A DNA stretch of 63,177 bases from Nocardia amikacinitolerans NBRC 108937 (GCF_001612615.1 NZ_BDAU01000051.1:1-63177), one strand, 5' to 3'; counted from the stretch's first letter, positions 17,325-26,661 are shown. The notes: generated by a model from the sequence alone, not told the origin. Numbers and translations are program-made.

Positions 17325-18320
17325 TCAGTCCTCGTACGTGGGAGCGGGCGGATCCGGCGTCGGACCGAGGGAGGCCAGCCACTGCTGGTACAGCCTGGTC
17401 CAGGTGCCGTCGGTGCGCAGCCGCTCCAGCGTGCCGTTCACGAACCGCACCAAATCGTCGGCGTCCTTGGGGATTCCGATGCCGTACGGCTCGGCGCCGA
17501 TGCTGTCGCCGACCAACTCGGTATACGGATCCTGCGCGGCGAGACCGGCCAGGATCGCGTCGTCGGTGCTCACCGCGTCGACCTGCCGCTGTTGCAGGAC
17601 GACGAGGCAATCGGCCCAGGTCGGCACGGTCAGGATGGTCGCGGCGGGCTGTTCGCGGCGGACGCGGTCAAGCGAGGTCGTGCCGCTCACCACGCACACC
17701 CGCTTGCCCGCGAGATCGGCGATGCCGGTGATGCCGGAGTTCTTCATGGCAAGCACCCGATGGTCGGCGCGCAGGTAGACGGTCGAGAACGCCACCTTCG
17801 TGCGGCGTTCGCAGGTGATGGTCATGGTCTTGGCGACCACGTCCACCGTGCGCTCCTGGAGCGCCTTCTCCCGGTCGGCCGAGGCGAGGCTGCGGAATTC
17901 GATCAGATCAGGGCTGCCGAGCAGGTCGCGCGCGATCTCGCGGGCGATGTCGGCGTCGAAACCGACGATGGCCCCGCTGACCGGATCGCGGAAGCTGAAC
18001 AGGTTGCTTCCGGTGTCCAGGCCGACGAGCAACCTGCCGCGGGCCCGGATGGCATCGATGTTCGGCCCGCGGGCGGCGCGGCCGGAACCGGTGGGGCGCA
18101 GGCTTGCGGTCGGGTCGCCGCACTCCGGTTCGGTGCCGCTCGGCAGCGGCGCATCGGTGTGCACCGGACTGGCGTTCGCGGGCAGCGGCGGTTCGGTGTA
18201 GGTGCCGATCGTGGCGTGGTCGGCGGGGTCGGGTCCAGCCACACAACCACCGAGGAAGGCGGTGGCGGCGAGCGCGGCGGCCAACAGGCCGCGCGCTGTG
18301 CTCATCGGTGCCGTGTTCAT
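17325..18320 (-). CDS. glnH: Amino-acid-binding lipoprotein GlnH
   Basis: 331 residues. It has a signal peptide with a Leu-Gly-Gly-Cys lipobox near residue 25, then a family-3 solute-binding domain (LLVGLDTGSNLFSFRD, GFDADIAREIARDL, KALQERTVDVVAKTMTIT). In mycobacteria GlnH binds Asp and Glu outside the membrane and passes the signal through GlnX to PknG. It overlaps the glnX stop by ATGA and lies five bases before pknG, so the three form one operon. ATG 18305 is a possible second start. Confidence 0.9.
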   Translation of the reverse strand: MNTAPMSTARGLLAAALAATAFLGGCVAGPDPADHATIGTYTEPPLPANASPVHTDAPLPSGTEPECGDPTASLRPTGSGRAARGPNIDAIRARGRLLVGLDTGSNLFSFRDPVSGAIVGFDADIAREIARDLLGSPDLIEFRSLASADREKALQERTVDVVAKTMTITCERRTKVAFSTVYLRADHRVLAMKNSGITGIADLAGKRVCVVSGTTSLDRVRREQPAATILTVPTWADCLVVLQQRQVDAVSTDDAILAGLAAQDPYTELVGDSIGAEPYGIGIPKDADDLVRFVNGTLERLRTDGTWTRLYQQWLASLGPTPDPPAPTYED

Positions 18321-19693
18321 CGATATTCTCGCAATCGAGGCCAGAGACCGAGACCGACGTAGGCGGCGGCGACGATGCCGAGCGCCATGGCGCCGGTCGC
18401 GAGGTAGTCGAGCACCCGAACGGCCTGGGAGATGTCGTCGCGCAAGGTGTTTCGGGTCTCGGTGATGCCGGTGCCGAGCGAGTGGTCCAGTGCGTCGACG
18501 TGCGCCGTCGACTGTGCCGCGCCGGGTCCGGTGGCCACCGCGGCCGCGCCGATGAAGTCGCCGCGCGCGAGCGCCTCGTTCATCCGCTGGTGCGACGCAC
18601 GCCAACGGTCGAGCGCGGCACGGGCATTCGCGACACTCTCGGTCGCGGGCGCGCCATGGGGATAGCCGACGAGCAACTCGTCGAGGCGGGTGATGCCCGC
18701 GTCGAAGGTGCGGTCGTAGTCGCCGGTCGCGTCGCGGCGCACCAGTTTCAGCGTCTCCGCGGCGCGGGCCTGCTGGGCGAGGATGCGGCCTTCGATCAGC
18801 CGGGAGGCGGGCACGGCGCCGTCGTCGCGTCCGCTGATCATCGAAGTCGCCGATACCGATCCGGCGATCACCGTCCACGCCAACAGAATCAGCATCGCGG
18901 CGGAGGCGAGCAGCAGACCGGCGTTGAAGGTGCGCCGCCACCGCCGCGCCAGCTGGAGCTGCGCCCAGACCAGCACGGCCAGCGCGAGAATCAACAGGCC
19001 GATGGCCGTCCACGGCGGGCGGACGTGCGCGCGCTGCGCGGCGTTCACGGCCTCCGCGCGATGGTCTTGGAGCTCCTCGGCCATCGGAAGCACTGTGGTC
19101 TGCATCTGATTCGACGCTTCGCTCAAATAGGCCGCTCCGACGGGATACCCGCTGCGGTTGTTGGCGCGCGCGGACTCGATCAGCCCGGTGTACACCGGCA
19201 GCGCGGTCGCGATGCCGGTCCGCAGCCGCGTATCCGCGCCCGGGTCGGGGTGGCCGACGGCGTACCCGGACTGGGCCACCAGCTCGGCCGCCGCCTCGCC
19301 GACCGCCTGGGAGTATCTGTCGCGCACCGCTTCCGGCTCCACCCCACCGGCGATGAAAGCGGTGCTCGCGGCCGCGTCGGCGATGGACAGCGACGTGTAG
19401 AGGCGGTGCGCGGAGTGCGCGTCGGGCTCGGTGTCGTCGAGCAGAATGCGCAGCGACTCTTGGCGATCGCTCACCGTCGACGCGGTCACCGTGCCTGCGG
19501 TCAGGCACAGGCCGATGAGGAGCAATCCGATGGCAATCAGACGGCCGGGGGAAGAATTCGCGAAGGACCGCAGGTTGGCGGGATCGAGGTGCTCGCGGAC
19601 CGCGGCGGCGGACGCGGCGCCGAACGGTGCGCGCGCGGGCTCGGCGACGGCCGACGGCGGCCGCCCGGCCGCCAGCTGCTCGGTCCGAGCCAT
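18317..19693 (-). CDS. glnX: Membrane signal transducer GlnX
   Basis: 458 residues. There are about four transmembrane helices (near 52-72, 212-232, 240-262 and 430-450), with two extracytoplasmic helical regions of the four-helix-bundle sensor type between them. It is the first gene of the glnX-glnH-pknG operon, and from M. tuberculosis it is known to link GlnH to PknG. No enzymatic domain is visible. Assignment rests mainly on gene order and topology. Confidence 0.85.
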   Translation of the reverse strand: MARTEQLAAGRPPSAVAEPARAPFGAASAAAVREHLDPANLRSFANSSPGRLIAIGLLLIGLCLTAGTVTASTVSDRQESLRILLDDTEPDAHSAHRLYTSLSIADAAASTAFIAGGVEPEAVRDRYSQAVGEAAAELVAQSGYAVGHPDPGADTRLRTGIATALPVYTGLIESARANNRSGYPVGAAYLSEASNQMQTTVLPMAEELQDHRAEAVNAAQRAHVRPPWTAIGLLILALAVLVWAQLQLARRWRRTFNAGLLLASAAMLILLAWTVIAGSVSATSMISGRDDGAVPASRLIEGRILAQQARAAETLKLVRRDATGDYDRTFDAGITRLDELLVGYPHGAPATESVANARAALDRWRASHQRMNEALARGDFIGAAAVATGPGAAQSTAHVDALDHSLGTGITETRNTLRDDISQAVRVLDYLATGAMALGIVAAAYVGLGLWPRLREYR

Positions 19694-19835
19694 CGTCCAC
19701 CTCCGGGTCCGCGCCCCACCTGTGCGCCTGCGTCGCAGTTTATTGTGGTCCTACCGGTGCCGTGGCGTGTGAAACACCCCCTGCTGGATGCTCTGCGGTG
19801 CGAACACGACAACGGTTGGATGAGGATGGTCAGTG

Positions 19836-20513
19836 ATGCGCGGTGACGGCGACGGGTGGTCGCGAGGGCCGGACGGCCTGAAGCATTGGGGTCGGTTCGG
19901 CGCTGCCGGATTGTTGCTGCGCGCGCCGCTGGCGGCGGGTGGTTCGGCGGTGCTGCTCCAGCATCGCGCCCTGTGGAGTCACCAGGGCGGCACCTGGGCG
20001 CTGCCCGGCGGCGCCCGCGACAGCCACGAGACCCCGGTGCACGCGGCGGTGCGCGAAGCATGGGAGGAGGCGGGGATCCACCCCGCCGACGTCCGGGTGC
20101 GCGGCGAACGAATCACGGCGTCCGCGCTCAGCGGCTGGACCTACACCACGGTGATCGCCGACGCGGTGATGGCCTTGCCGACCAACGCCAACCGGGAGAG
20201 CACCGAACTGGCCTGGGTGCCCGAGGACGAGGTCGAGGCTCGGCCGCTGCACCCCGGTTTCGCCGTCGCCTGGCCCGCATTGCGCGCGGTCCCGGCCCGC
20301 GCCGATCTCACCGAGCTGAACGACTCGCGTGCCCTCGCCGCGGCCCTTCCGCGCACCGTCGACCTCGCCGACCAGGGATTCGTCTGGTTGCACTCGGATC
20401 CCGAAGGACCGGGCGGCGTCGCGCGAATCGTCGAGACGGCGGAACCCGCTGTGGTGGAACTACCGTCCCCGGTCGCGGTCCTCTCGCTGACCAGGGGACA
20501 GATCCTGGGCTGA
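19836..20513 (+). CDS. mutT3: NUDIX hydrolase MutT3-like
   Basis: 225 residues. A full Nudix box is present: GARDSHE, seven residues, then REAWEEAG, around residues 58-80. M. tuberculosis MutT3 occupies the same place beside glnX and thiE and hydrolyses oxidised nucleoside triphosphates. The tail after residue 150 is family-specific. GTG 19833 immediately precedes ATG 19836, and GAGGATGG upstream serves either. Its stop codon directly abuts that of thiE on the other strand, leaving no room for a terminator. Confidence 0.85.
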   Translation: MRGDGDGWSRGPDGLKHWGRFGAAGLLLRAPLAAGGSAVLLQHRALWSHQGGTWALPGGARDSHETPVHAAVREAWEEAGIHPADVRVRGERITASALSGWTYTTVIADAVMALPTNANRESTELAWVPEDEVEARPLHPGFAVAWPALRAVPARADLTELNDSRALAAALPRTVDLADQGFVWLHSDPEGPGGVARIVETAEPAVVELPSPVAVLSLTRGQILG

Positions 20514-21218
20514 CTACGTCCGGCTGTTGGCGAGCAGCGCGGACTTCAGTTCGCGGGCCGCGGCCTCGGGATCGCGGGCCTCGGTGATCGCCCGCACCAC
20601 CACGATCCGGTCGGCGCCCGCCGCGAGCAACTCCGGCAGCCGCTGCTGATCGATGCCACCGATGGCGAACCAGGGCCGCGTCGGGTGGGCGTCCGCGGTG
20701 GAGCGGATCAGCTCGATGCCTGCGGCCTGGCGGCCAGGCTTGGTCGGCGTCGACCACACCGGACCGGTGCAGAAGTAGTCGATGTGCTCGTCGATGGCGG
20801 CGAGACCGGCCTGCGCCCGGTTGTGCGTCGAGCGGCCGATCACCACGTCCGGTCCGAGGATGCGGCGCGCGTACCAGGGCGGCAGGTCGCCCTGACCGAG
20901 ATGCAGCACATCGGCGTTCGCGGCGAGCGCGATGTCGGCGCGGTCGTTCACCGCGAGCAGCGCGCCGTGTCTGCGGGTGGCGGCCTTCAGCTCCGCGAGC
21001 GCGCCGAGTTCCGCCTTGGCCTCCATCGGCCCGAACTTGGCCTCGCCCGGCGATCCCTTGTCTCTGAGCTGGATGATGTCGACCCCGCCCGCGAGCGCGG
21101 CTTCGGCGAACTTGGCCAGATCGCCCTTCTCGCGCCGGGCGTCGGTGCACAGATAGAGCCGCGCGGTGGCCAGGCGCTCCCGTGGCGGCAGCGTTCGGTT
21201 CGGAAGGGAGGGTTGCAC
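20514..21218 (-). CDS. thiE: Thiamine-phosphate synthase
   Basis: 234 residues. It joins HMP pyrophosphate to thiazole phosphate to make thiamine phosphate. The TIM-barrel motifs are ARLYLCTD, GVDIIQLRDKG, LLAVNDRADIA, DVLHLGQGDL, GPVWSTPTKPG and the C-terminal AIGGI. GTG 21218 is chosen because upstream codons have no family similarity. It is divergent from thiOSG across a 120-bp region. Confidence 0.95.
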   Translation of the reverse strand: MQPSLPNRTLPPRERLATARLYLCTDARREKGDLAKFAEAALAGGVDIIQLRDKGSPGEAKFGPMEAKAELGALAELKAATRRHGALLAVNDRADIALAANADVLHLGQGDLPPWYARRILGPDVVIGRSTHNRAQAGLAAIDEHIDYFCTGPVWSTPTKPGRQAAGIELIRSTADAHPTRPWFAIGGIDQQRLPELLAAGADRIVVVRAITEARDPEAAARELKSALLANSRT

Positions 21219-21225
21219 GCCTTCG

Positions 21226-21244
21226 ACGGTAGCCGCGCTACCGT
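21226..21244. promoter_or_regulatory. Palindrome between thiE and thiO
   Basis: ACGGTAGC and its exact complement around a 3-base centre, 7 bp upstream of the thiE start. It could be an operator or a 5' UTR hairpin that affects thiE translation. It is not a TPP riboswitch: the CUGAGA and GAACCUGA boxes are absent. Confidence 0.4.
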
Positions 21245-21338
21245 GGGGATGCGAACAGGACGCGGACCGAGCACGGTTGCCGCGGTGCGCCGACACGGCG
21301 CGCGCGTCCCGCGCGGATGAGAATTGTAGGTGGAAAGA

Positions 21339-22436
21339 ATGCGGACTCTCGCCGTCGTCGGTGGCGGCGCCATCGGGCTGGCGGTGGCGTGGCGGGCCGC
21401 CGAGGCGGGATGGCAGGTCACGCTGTTCGATCCCGCGGCGGGATCGGGTGCCTCGTGGGTAGCCGGGGGGATGCTCGCTCCGCTGTCCGAGGGCTGGCCG
21501 GGTGAGGATCGCGTTCTGGAATTCGGCGCCGCCGCGCTGGCCCGCTGGCCGGAGTTCGCGGCCCGGCTGGAGTCCGCCTCCGGAGCAGAAGTCTTCGTCG
21601 CCGACGAGACCTTGACCGTCGCGCTGGACGGCGCCGACGCCGCCGATCTGCGCACCGTCGCCGATTGGGTCGGCGGACACGGTCACGAACTGCGCGTGCT
21701 CGACCGCGCGGGTGTCCGCGAACTGGAACCGGCACTCGCTCGCACCGTGCGCGCGGGTTTGCTGGCGGCGGCCGAACCCGCCATCGACAACCGGCGGCTG
21801 CTCGACGGCCTGCGGCACGCGGTGGCCGTCGCGGGCGTCGAACTGCGCGCCGAGGAGGTCACCGACCTCGACGCGCTCGCCTTCGATCAGATCGTGCTCG
21901 CCGCGGGCGCCGCCTCGCCGCGGCTGTGGCCCGGACTTCCGGTGCGGCCCGTCAAGGGGGAGATCCTGCGCCTGCGCCATCGGCCGGGCGCCGCGCCCGC
22001 GCCGCGGCGGGTGATCCGGGCCAGGGTGCACGGCAGGCCGGTGTATCTGGTCCCGCGCCGGGACGGAATCGTCGTCGGCGCAACGCAATACGAGGCGGGA
22101 TTCGACACAGCGGTGACCGTGGCCGGCGTCCGCGACCTGATCGCCGACGCCGAGGCCGTGCTGCCCGGCATCGGCGAATACGAACTCGCCGAGGCCGCCG
22201 CGGGTTCCAGGCCGGGCAGCCCCGACAATCTGCCGCTGATCGGCAGGCTCACCGACCGGGTGATCGCCGCCACCGGGCACGGCCGCAACGGCATGCTCAC
22301 CGTGCCGCTGACCGTCGACGCGGTACTGAGCCTGTTGTCCGGAGCCGTGCTGCCGGAAGCGGAAGCCGCCGACCCGCAACGCTTTTCGACGACACCGGAA
22401 GCGCCGTCCCTATCCACCGCAGGAGGAGTTCGATGA
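21339..22436 (+). CDS. thiO: Glycine oxidase ThiO
   Basis: 365 residues. This FAD enzyme oxidises glycine to dehydroglycine for thiazole synthesis. It has an N-terminal dinucleotide-binding motif VVGGGAIGLAVAWRA, an AGGMLAPLSE segment, and the C-terminal SPDNLPLIG...ATGHGRNGM FAD-binding region typical of the DAO family. ATG 21339 is preferred over GTG 21330 because of GGTGGAAAG spacing. It overlaps thiS by ATGA. Confidence 0.93.
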   Translation: MRTLAVVGGGAIGLAVAWRAAEAGWQVTLFDPAAGSGASWVAGGMLAPLSEGWPGEDRVLEFGAAALARWPEFAARLESASGAEVFVADETLTVALDGADAADLRTVADWVGGHGHELRVLDRAGVRELEPALARTVRAGLLAAAEPAIDNRRLLDGLRHAVAVAGVELRAEEVTDLDALAFDQIVLAAGAASPRLWPGLPVRPVKGEILRLRHRPGAAPAPRRVIRARVHGRPVYLVPRRDGIVVGATQYEAGFDTAVTVAGVRDLIADAEAVLPGIGEYELAEAAAGSRPGSPDNLPLIGRLTDRVIAATGHGRNGMLTVPLTVDAVLSLLSGAVLPEAEAADPQRFSTTPEAPSLSTAGGVR

Positions 22437-22651
22437 CCGCGACATCCGTTCCCATCGGCGTCACAGTGAACGGGCAGGATCACGAATTCGCCGAACCGCT
22501 CACCGTCCGTGAGCTTTTGGCCCGCCTCGACCTGCCGTGCCAGGGCGTCGCGCTCGCGGTGGACGGCGCGGTGTTCCCGAAGTCGCGCTGGGACGAGCCG
22601 GTCGGCCGCGGCTGGAGCATCGAGGTCCTGACGGCGGTTCAAGGTGGGTAA
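22433..22651 (+). CDS. thiS: Sulfur carrier protein ThiS
   Basis: 72 residues with a ubiquitin-like fold (VTVNGQDHEF, VRELLARLDL, VALAVDGAVFPKSRW) ending in the required Gly-Gly. The C-terminal thiocarboxylate supplies sulfur to ThiG. AGGAGG stands 6 bp upstream. It overlaps thiO at its start and thiG at its end. Confidence 0.95.
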   Translation: MTATSVPIGVTVNGQDHEFAEPLTVRELLARLDLPCQGVALAVDGAVFPKSRWDEPVGRGWSIEVLTAVQGG

Positions 22652-23402
22652 CGCTCCGCTCCGCATCGCCGACCGCGAGTTCGGTTCCCGGCTCATCATG
22701 GGCACCGGCGGCGCCGAAAGCCTCGCCGTGCTGGAGGAGGCGCTGGTCGCCTCCGGCACCGAACTGACCACCGTCGCCATGCGCCGGGTGGACGCCGCGG
22801 GCGGGACCGGTGTGCTCGACCTGCTCAAGCGCCTCGACATCGCGCCGCTGCCCAATACGGCGGGCTGCCGCACCGCCGCCGAGGCCGTGCTCACCGCGCA
22901 GCTGGCCGCCGAGGCGCTCGACACCAACTGGGTGAAGCTCGAGGTCGTCGCCGACGAGCGGACGCTGCTGCCCGATCCGATCGAATTGCTCAGCGCCGCC
23001 GAGCAATTGGTGGACGCCGGCTTCGTCGTGCTGCCTTACACCTCCGACGACCCGGTGTTGGCCCGGCGCCTGGAGGACGCCGGCTGCGCCGCCGTCATGC
23101 CGCTCGGCGCCCCGATCGGCACCGGTCTCGGCATCGGCAACCCGCACAACATCGAGATGATCGTGGCCGCCGCTGGCGTCCCGGTGATCCTGGACGCGGG
23201 CATCGGCACCGCGAGCGACGCCGCACTCGCCATGGAGCTCGGCTGCTCCGCGGTGCTGCTCGCCACCGCCGTCACCCGCGCGCGGCACCCCGAGCTGATG
23301 GCCGCCGCGATGGCCGACGCCGTCCGCGCGGGGTACCTGGCCAGGCAGGCGGGCCGTATCCCCAAGCGCTTCTGGGCGCAGGCGTCCTCCCCGGAGCTCT
23401 GA
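22644..23402 (+). CDS. thiG: Thiazole synthase ThiG
   Basis: 252 residues. It condenses deoxyxylulose phosphate, dehydroglycine and ThiS-borne sulfur into thiazole phosphate. The Schiff-base Lys lies in NWVKLEVVAD near residue 95, and the phosphate-binding PVILDAGIGTASDAALAMELG near 175 is clear. GTG 22644 overlaps the thiS stop, and translation is presumably coupled. It is the last gene of the thiOSG operon. Confidence 0.95.
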   Translation: MGNAPLRIADREFGSRLIMGTGGAESLAVLEEALVASGTELTTVAMRRVDAAGGTGVLDLLKRLDIAPLPNTAGCRTAAEAVLTAQLAAEALDTNWVKLEVVADERTLLPDPIELLSAAEQLVDAGFVVLPYTSDDPVLARRLEDAGCAAVMPLGAPIGTGLGIGNPHNIEMIVAAAGVPVILDAGIGTASDAALAMELGCSAVLLATAVTRARHPELMAAAMADAVRAGYLARQAGRIPKRFWAQASSPEL

Positions 23403-23498
23403 CAACCGCGACTCAGGGGCCGACTCATCCGCAAGGATGACGCGATTGACCCCTTTGTAGTGACGCGCGAGGCGCGGTTTTGCGGAATGCTGGACGGC

Positions 23499-24443
23499 AT
23501 GATCGAACTGAGGGGCCTGACCAAACATTACGGCCAGACCGCCGCGGTTCAGGATCTGTCCTTCACCGTGCGACCCGGACAGGTGACGGGCTTCCTGGGA
23601 CCGAACGGTGCGGGCAAGTCCACGACGATGCGGATGATCCTGGGCCTCGACAAGCCGACCGCGGGTACCGCGCTCATCAAGGGCAAGCCGTACCACGACC
23701 TGGACCATCCGCTGCGGACCGTCGGCGCGCTGCTGGACGCCAAGTGGGTGCATCCGAACCGTTCGGCGCGCTCGCACCTGCAATGGCTCGCGGCGTCCAA
23801 CGGCATCGCCAAGTCACGGGTGGACGAGGTGCTGCGGCTGGTCGGACTCTCCGAGGTCGCGGGCAAGAACGCGGGCGGTTTCTCGCTCGGCATGTCGCAG
23901 CGGCTCGGCCTGGCGGGCGCGCTGCTCGGCGATCCCGAGGTACTGCTGTTCGACGAGCCGGTGAACGGCCTCGACCCCGAAGGCATCCTGTGGATCCGCC
24001 GGTTCATGCAGCGGCTGGCGGCCGAGGGGCGCACGGTGCTCGTTTCCAGTCACCTTCTCTCCGAGATGGCGCAGACGGCCGAGCACCTGGTGGTGATCGG
24101 GCGCGGTCAGTTGATCGCCGACACCACCACGCGGGAATTCATCGAGCGCGCCTCCGAGCAGTCGGTGCGGGTGCGCAGCCCGCAGCTGGACCAGCTGCGC
24201 AGCCTGCTCACCTCCAACGGCATGACCGTCCGTGAGGACGGCGCGGGTTCGGACGGACCCGCACTGTTGGTGGCGGGCGTTCCGAGCGACGCGGTCGGCA
24301 AGCTGGCGGGCGCGAACGACATCACGCTGTTCGAGCTCTCGCCGCAGCGGGCCTCGCTGGAGGAGGCGTTCATGCGGATGACGGGCGGTTCGGTGCAGTA
24401 CCACGGCGAAGGTTTCGATCAGGTGATGGGAGGTGCGCTCTGA
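23499..24443 (+). CDS. ABC transporter ATP-binding protein (ABC-2 exporter)
   Basis: 314 residues. Walker A is GPNGAGKST near residue 38, the signature is FSLGMSQRLGL, Walker B is VLLFDEP, and the switch His is in VSSHLL. A C-terminal regulatory domain of about 90 residues follows, as in DrrA-type exporters. ATG 23499 (MIELRGLTKHYG) is the family start; ATG 23487 would add four residues. It pairs with the permease gene by a one-base overlap. The cargo is unknown. Confidence 0.9.
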   Translation: MIELRGLTKHYGQTAAVQDLSFTVRPGQVTGFLGPNGAGKSTTMRMILGLDKPTAGTALIKGKPYHDLDHPLRTVGALLDAKWVHPNRSARSHLQWLAASNGIAKSRVDEVLRLVGLSEVAGKNAGGFSLGMSQRLGLAGALLGDPEVLLFDEPVNGLDPEGILWIRRFMQRLAAEGRTVLVSSHLLSEMAQTAEHLVVIGRGQLIADTTTREFIERASEQSVRVRSPQLDQLRSLLTSNGMTVREDGAGSDGPALLVAGVPSDAVGKLAGANDITLFELSPQRASLEEAFMRMTGGSVQYHGEGFDQVMGGAL

Positions 24444-25243
24444 TGGGCGTGTTGGCAGCGGAACGAATCAAACTCACCTCGACCAGGTCGCCCTGGTGGT
24501 GCGCGGCCCTGACGGTGGTCTTCGCCCTCGGCATCACCGCGCTGTTCAGCCTGCTGCTGAACGTGTCGATGAACGCCTACCAAGACGATCCGACGATCGC
24601 GCCGGAACCGCCGTACGCGGAGAACGTGATGGCGGGCCTCGGCATCACCGGCGTCTCGTTCATCCCCGGCTTCGGCTACATCCTGATCATGATCCTGGCC
24701 GCGTTGGCGGTGACAAGCGAATACCGCTTCGGCACCATCAAGGCCACCTTCCTCGCCGCGCCGCACCGTTCCACGGTGCTGGTCACCAAGGCGAGCATGA
24801 TCGCCGTCGGCGCCGCGGTGCTCTCGGCGATCCTGACCTTCCTCAGCTTCCTCATCCTGAAGGCGCTGACCGACAGCGATGTCGGCAGCAAGCTCAGCCT
24901 GACCGACGGCGACCTGAAGGTCTTCTACGCGGTCCCGATCTTCGCCGCGCTTGTCGTGTTCCTCTCGGTGGGTGTCGGCGCCCTTGTCCGCCAGTCGGCG
25001 GGCGCGCTGTCGCTGCTGATCGTCTGGCCGGTGCTGATCGAGCCGATCATCGGCGCGTTCGGCAAGTACGGCCGCAACATCCAGGTGTTCCTGCCCTTCC
25101 AGAACGCGAACCGCTTCCTCGGTCTCGAGGACACCGGGTTGCCGTGGCACTGGGGCGCCTGGCCCGCGCTGTTCTACTTCGCGGCCTTCGTCGCCATCGT
25201 GTTCGGCGCTGCCCTGGTCGTGGTGAACAAGCGCGACGCCTGA
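24443..25243 (+). CDS. ABC-2 type permease
   Basis: 266 residues with six hydrophobic helices. The opening MGVLAAERIKLTSTRSPWW and the later TSEYRFGTIKATFLAAPHR are typical of actinobacterial ABC-2 permeases. It starts at the last base of the ATPase gene (TGATG) and must form the exporter with it. A long hairpin follows at 25363-25411. Confidence 0.88.
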   Translation: MGVLAAERIKLTSTRSPWWCAALTVVFALGITALFSLLLNVSMNAYQDDPTIAPEPPYAENVMAGLGITGVSFIPGFGYILIMILAALAVTSEYRFGTIKATFLAAPHRSTVLVTKASMIAVGAAVLSAILTFLSFLILKALTDSDVGSKLSLTDGDLKVFYAVPIFAALVVFLSVGVGALVRQSAGALSLLIVWPVLIEPIIGAFGKYGRNIQVFLPFQNANRFLGLEDTGLPWHWGAWPALFYFAAFVAIVFGAALVVVNKRDA

Positions 25244-25362
25244 GACAACCGAAGACTGCCCGAGCTGCCCTCCCTCGCCGCTCGGGCTCGGGGGACGCGA
25301 CCTTGTCGGGAGGTCCGCGGACCCGGTAGCACTGCCCGCCACTGCCCGGCGGACTGTGCGGG

Positions 25363-25411
25363 CCACCGGCCCGGCGCCCGAAGCAATCCCCCTTCGGCGC
25401 CGGGCCGGTGG
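25363..25411 (+). terminator. Long hairpin after the ABC-2 exporter genes
   Basis: About 20 bp of stem (CCACCGGCCCGGCGCC and its near complement, one bulge) around a short loop. The 354-bp gap 25244-25597 contains this hairpin and the promoter region of the cyclase gene, and nothing else recognisable. Confidence 0.65.
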
Positions 25412-25597
25412 TGCTTGTGTACCGGGCTCGGTCGTGCGATGGAGCGGTCCGGTCGGCTTTTCGTGTGCCCGCCGTCACTGCCGAAATGCTGATACCGGCA
25501 GTAGCATTAACTTGGATTCGGCAACCATTTCGCTATCGGTCGGCAAACTGGTCGGGATGGTCGCTCCGTCCGATCGGGAGGCGGCGGGAGGTGTCGG

Positions 25598-26578
25598 GTG
25601 GCGATCTCGAGTAGGCAGCAGAGCGCCGCATGGCTGAGATACGCTCGGGGCGTGAGTGATACACCTTCCGGCGGTGCCGAGCGAGGGTCGCGGCCGGAGG
25701 ACAACGGCGGTGTCGAACCCGAGGTCGTGATTCCGCTGGTGCCCGCCGAGGAGGCGGGTGGCGCCCGGCGTTCGGGGCCGGGTCTTCGCAAGGCGCAGAT
25801 CTCCGCGCTGATGAACGCGGCGAACCAGCGGCCGGACCTGATCGGGGTGCTGCGCAAAGCGCGCGAACAACTTCCCGGCGATCCGTCCTTCGGCGATCCG
25901 CTGTCGGTCAGCGGGCCAGGCGGCGCCCGCGCGGTCGCGCGGGCCGCCGACAAGCTGGTCGGCGACACCCCGAGCGCGGCGCGCGAGATCGGCTTCGGCG
26001 CGCTTCAGGTCTGGCAGGCCATGCTGGAGCGGGTCGGCCGCGGCAAAGGTAGCGAAGAAATAACTGTCATGTTCACCGACCTGGTGGCCTTCTCCAGCTG
26101 GTCACTCACGGCGGGCGACGAGGCGACCCTCGAACTGCTCCGCGAGGTCGCCAAGGCCATCGAACCGCCGATCGCCGAACGCGGCGGCCGGGTGGTGAAG
26201 CGCATGGGCGACGGCCTCATGGCCGTGTTCCCCTCCGCCGACCGTGCCGTGCGCGCCGCGATCCAAGCCAAGCGCAACCTCGCCGACATCGATTTGCGCG
26301 GCTATCGCCCACGGATGCGCATGGGCCTGCACACCGGCTCACCCCGCGAGATCGGCGGCGACTGGCTCGGCGTCGACGTCACCATCGCCGCGCGCGTCAT
26401 GGAGGCGGGCGGCAACGGCAACACCATGATCTCCGAGGCCACCCTCCAGTCCCTGGAGCCCGAAACACTCGCCGAACTCGGCTTGACCGTCAAGCCCTAC
26501 CGACGCAGCTTCTTCGCGGCCCCCCTCAGCGGCGTCCCCGAGGACCTCCGCATCTATCGCCTCTCCCGAAACGGTTAG
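25598..26578 (+). CDS. Class III adenylate/guanylate cyclase
   Basis: 326 residues. An N-terminal helical region of about 140 residues precedes a class III cyclase domain: ITVMFTDLVAFSSW carries the first metal Asp, VVKRMGDGLMAVF the second metal Asp and a substrate Lys, and LGVDVTIAARVMEAG the transition-state Arg. The Asn normally found in the last motif (VNxAAR) is Thr here. It is soluble, with no transmembrane helix. GTG 25598 follows GGGAGG with 6-base spacing; GTG 25652 is an alternative. cAMP is the likely product if the protein is active. Confidence 0.85.
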   Translation: MAISSRQQSAAWLRYARGVSDTPSGGAERGSRPEDNGGVEPEVVIPLVPAEEAGGARRSGPGLRKAQISALMNAANQRPDLIGVLRKAREQLPGDPSFGDPLSVSGPGGARAVARAADKLVGDTPSAAREIGFGALQVWQAMLERVGRGKGSEEITVMFTDLVAFSSWSLTAGDEATLELLREVAKAIEPPIAERGGRVVKRMGDGLMAVFPSADRAVRAAIQAKRNLADIDLRGYRPRMRMGLHTGSPREIGGDWLGVDVTIAARVMEAGGNGNTMISEATLQSLEPETLAELGLTVKPYRRSFFAAPLSGVPEDLRIYRLSRNG

Positions 26579-26597
26579 GACCTTCCCGCACACCTTT

Positions 26598-26636
26598 CAC
26601 ACGCTTCGCATAGGCGGTGCCTATGTGAAGCGTGTG
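26598..26636. terminator. 18-bp stem hairpin after the cyclase gene
   Basis: Arms CACACGCTTCGCATAGGC and GCCTATGTGAAGCGTGTG pair completely, with one G-U, around GGT. It lies between the cyclase and a convergent small membrane gene. Part of it recurs at 37574-37617. Confidence 0.75.
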
Positions 26637-26652
26637 CACGGTTTGTGGCAGC
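26609..26652. repeat. 44-bp dispersed repeat, copy A
   Basis: 38 of 44 bases are identical, without gaps, to 37574-37617. The match runs beyond the hairpin into TTTGTGGCAGC, so it is more than two unrelated terminators. Confidence 0.7.
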
Positions 26653-26661
26653 GGTGGACAC

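Noticed and set aside
15343..17778. An 811-codon plus-strand open frame antisense to pknG
   Set aside because: Low-complexity Arg/Gly/Val-rich translation without motifs; the opposite strand is the intact pknG.
21219..21338. TPP riboswitch between thiE and thiO
   Set aside because: Neither strand has CUGAGA or GAACCUGAU-type boxes, which are plain in the thiC leader. Only an 8-bp palindrome is present.
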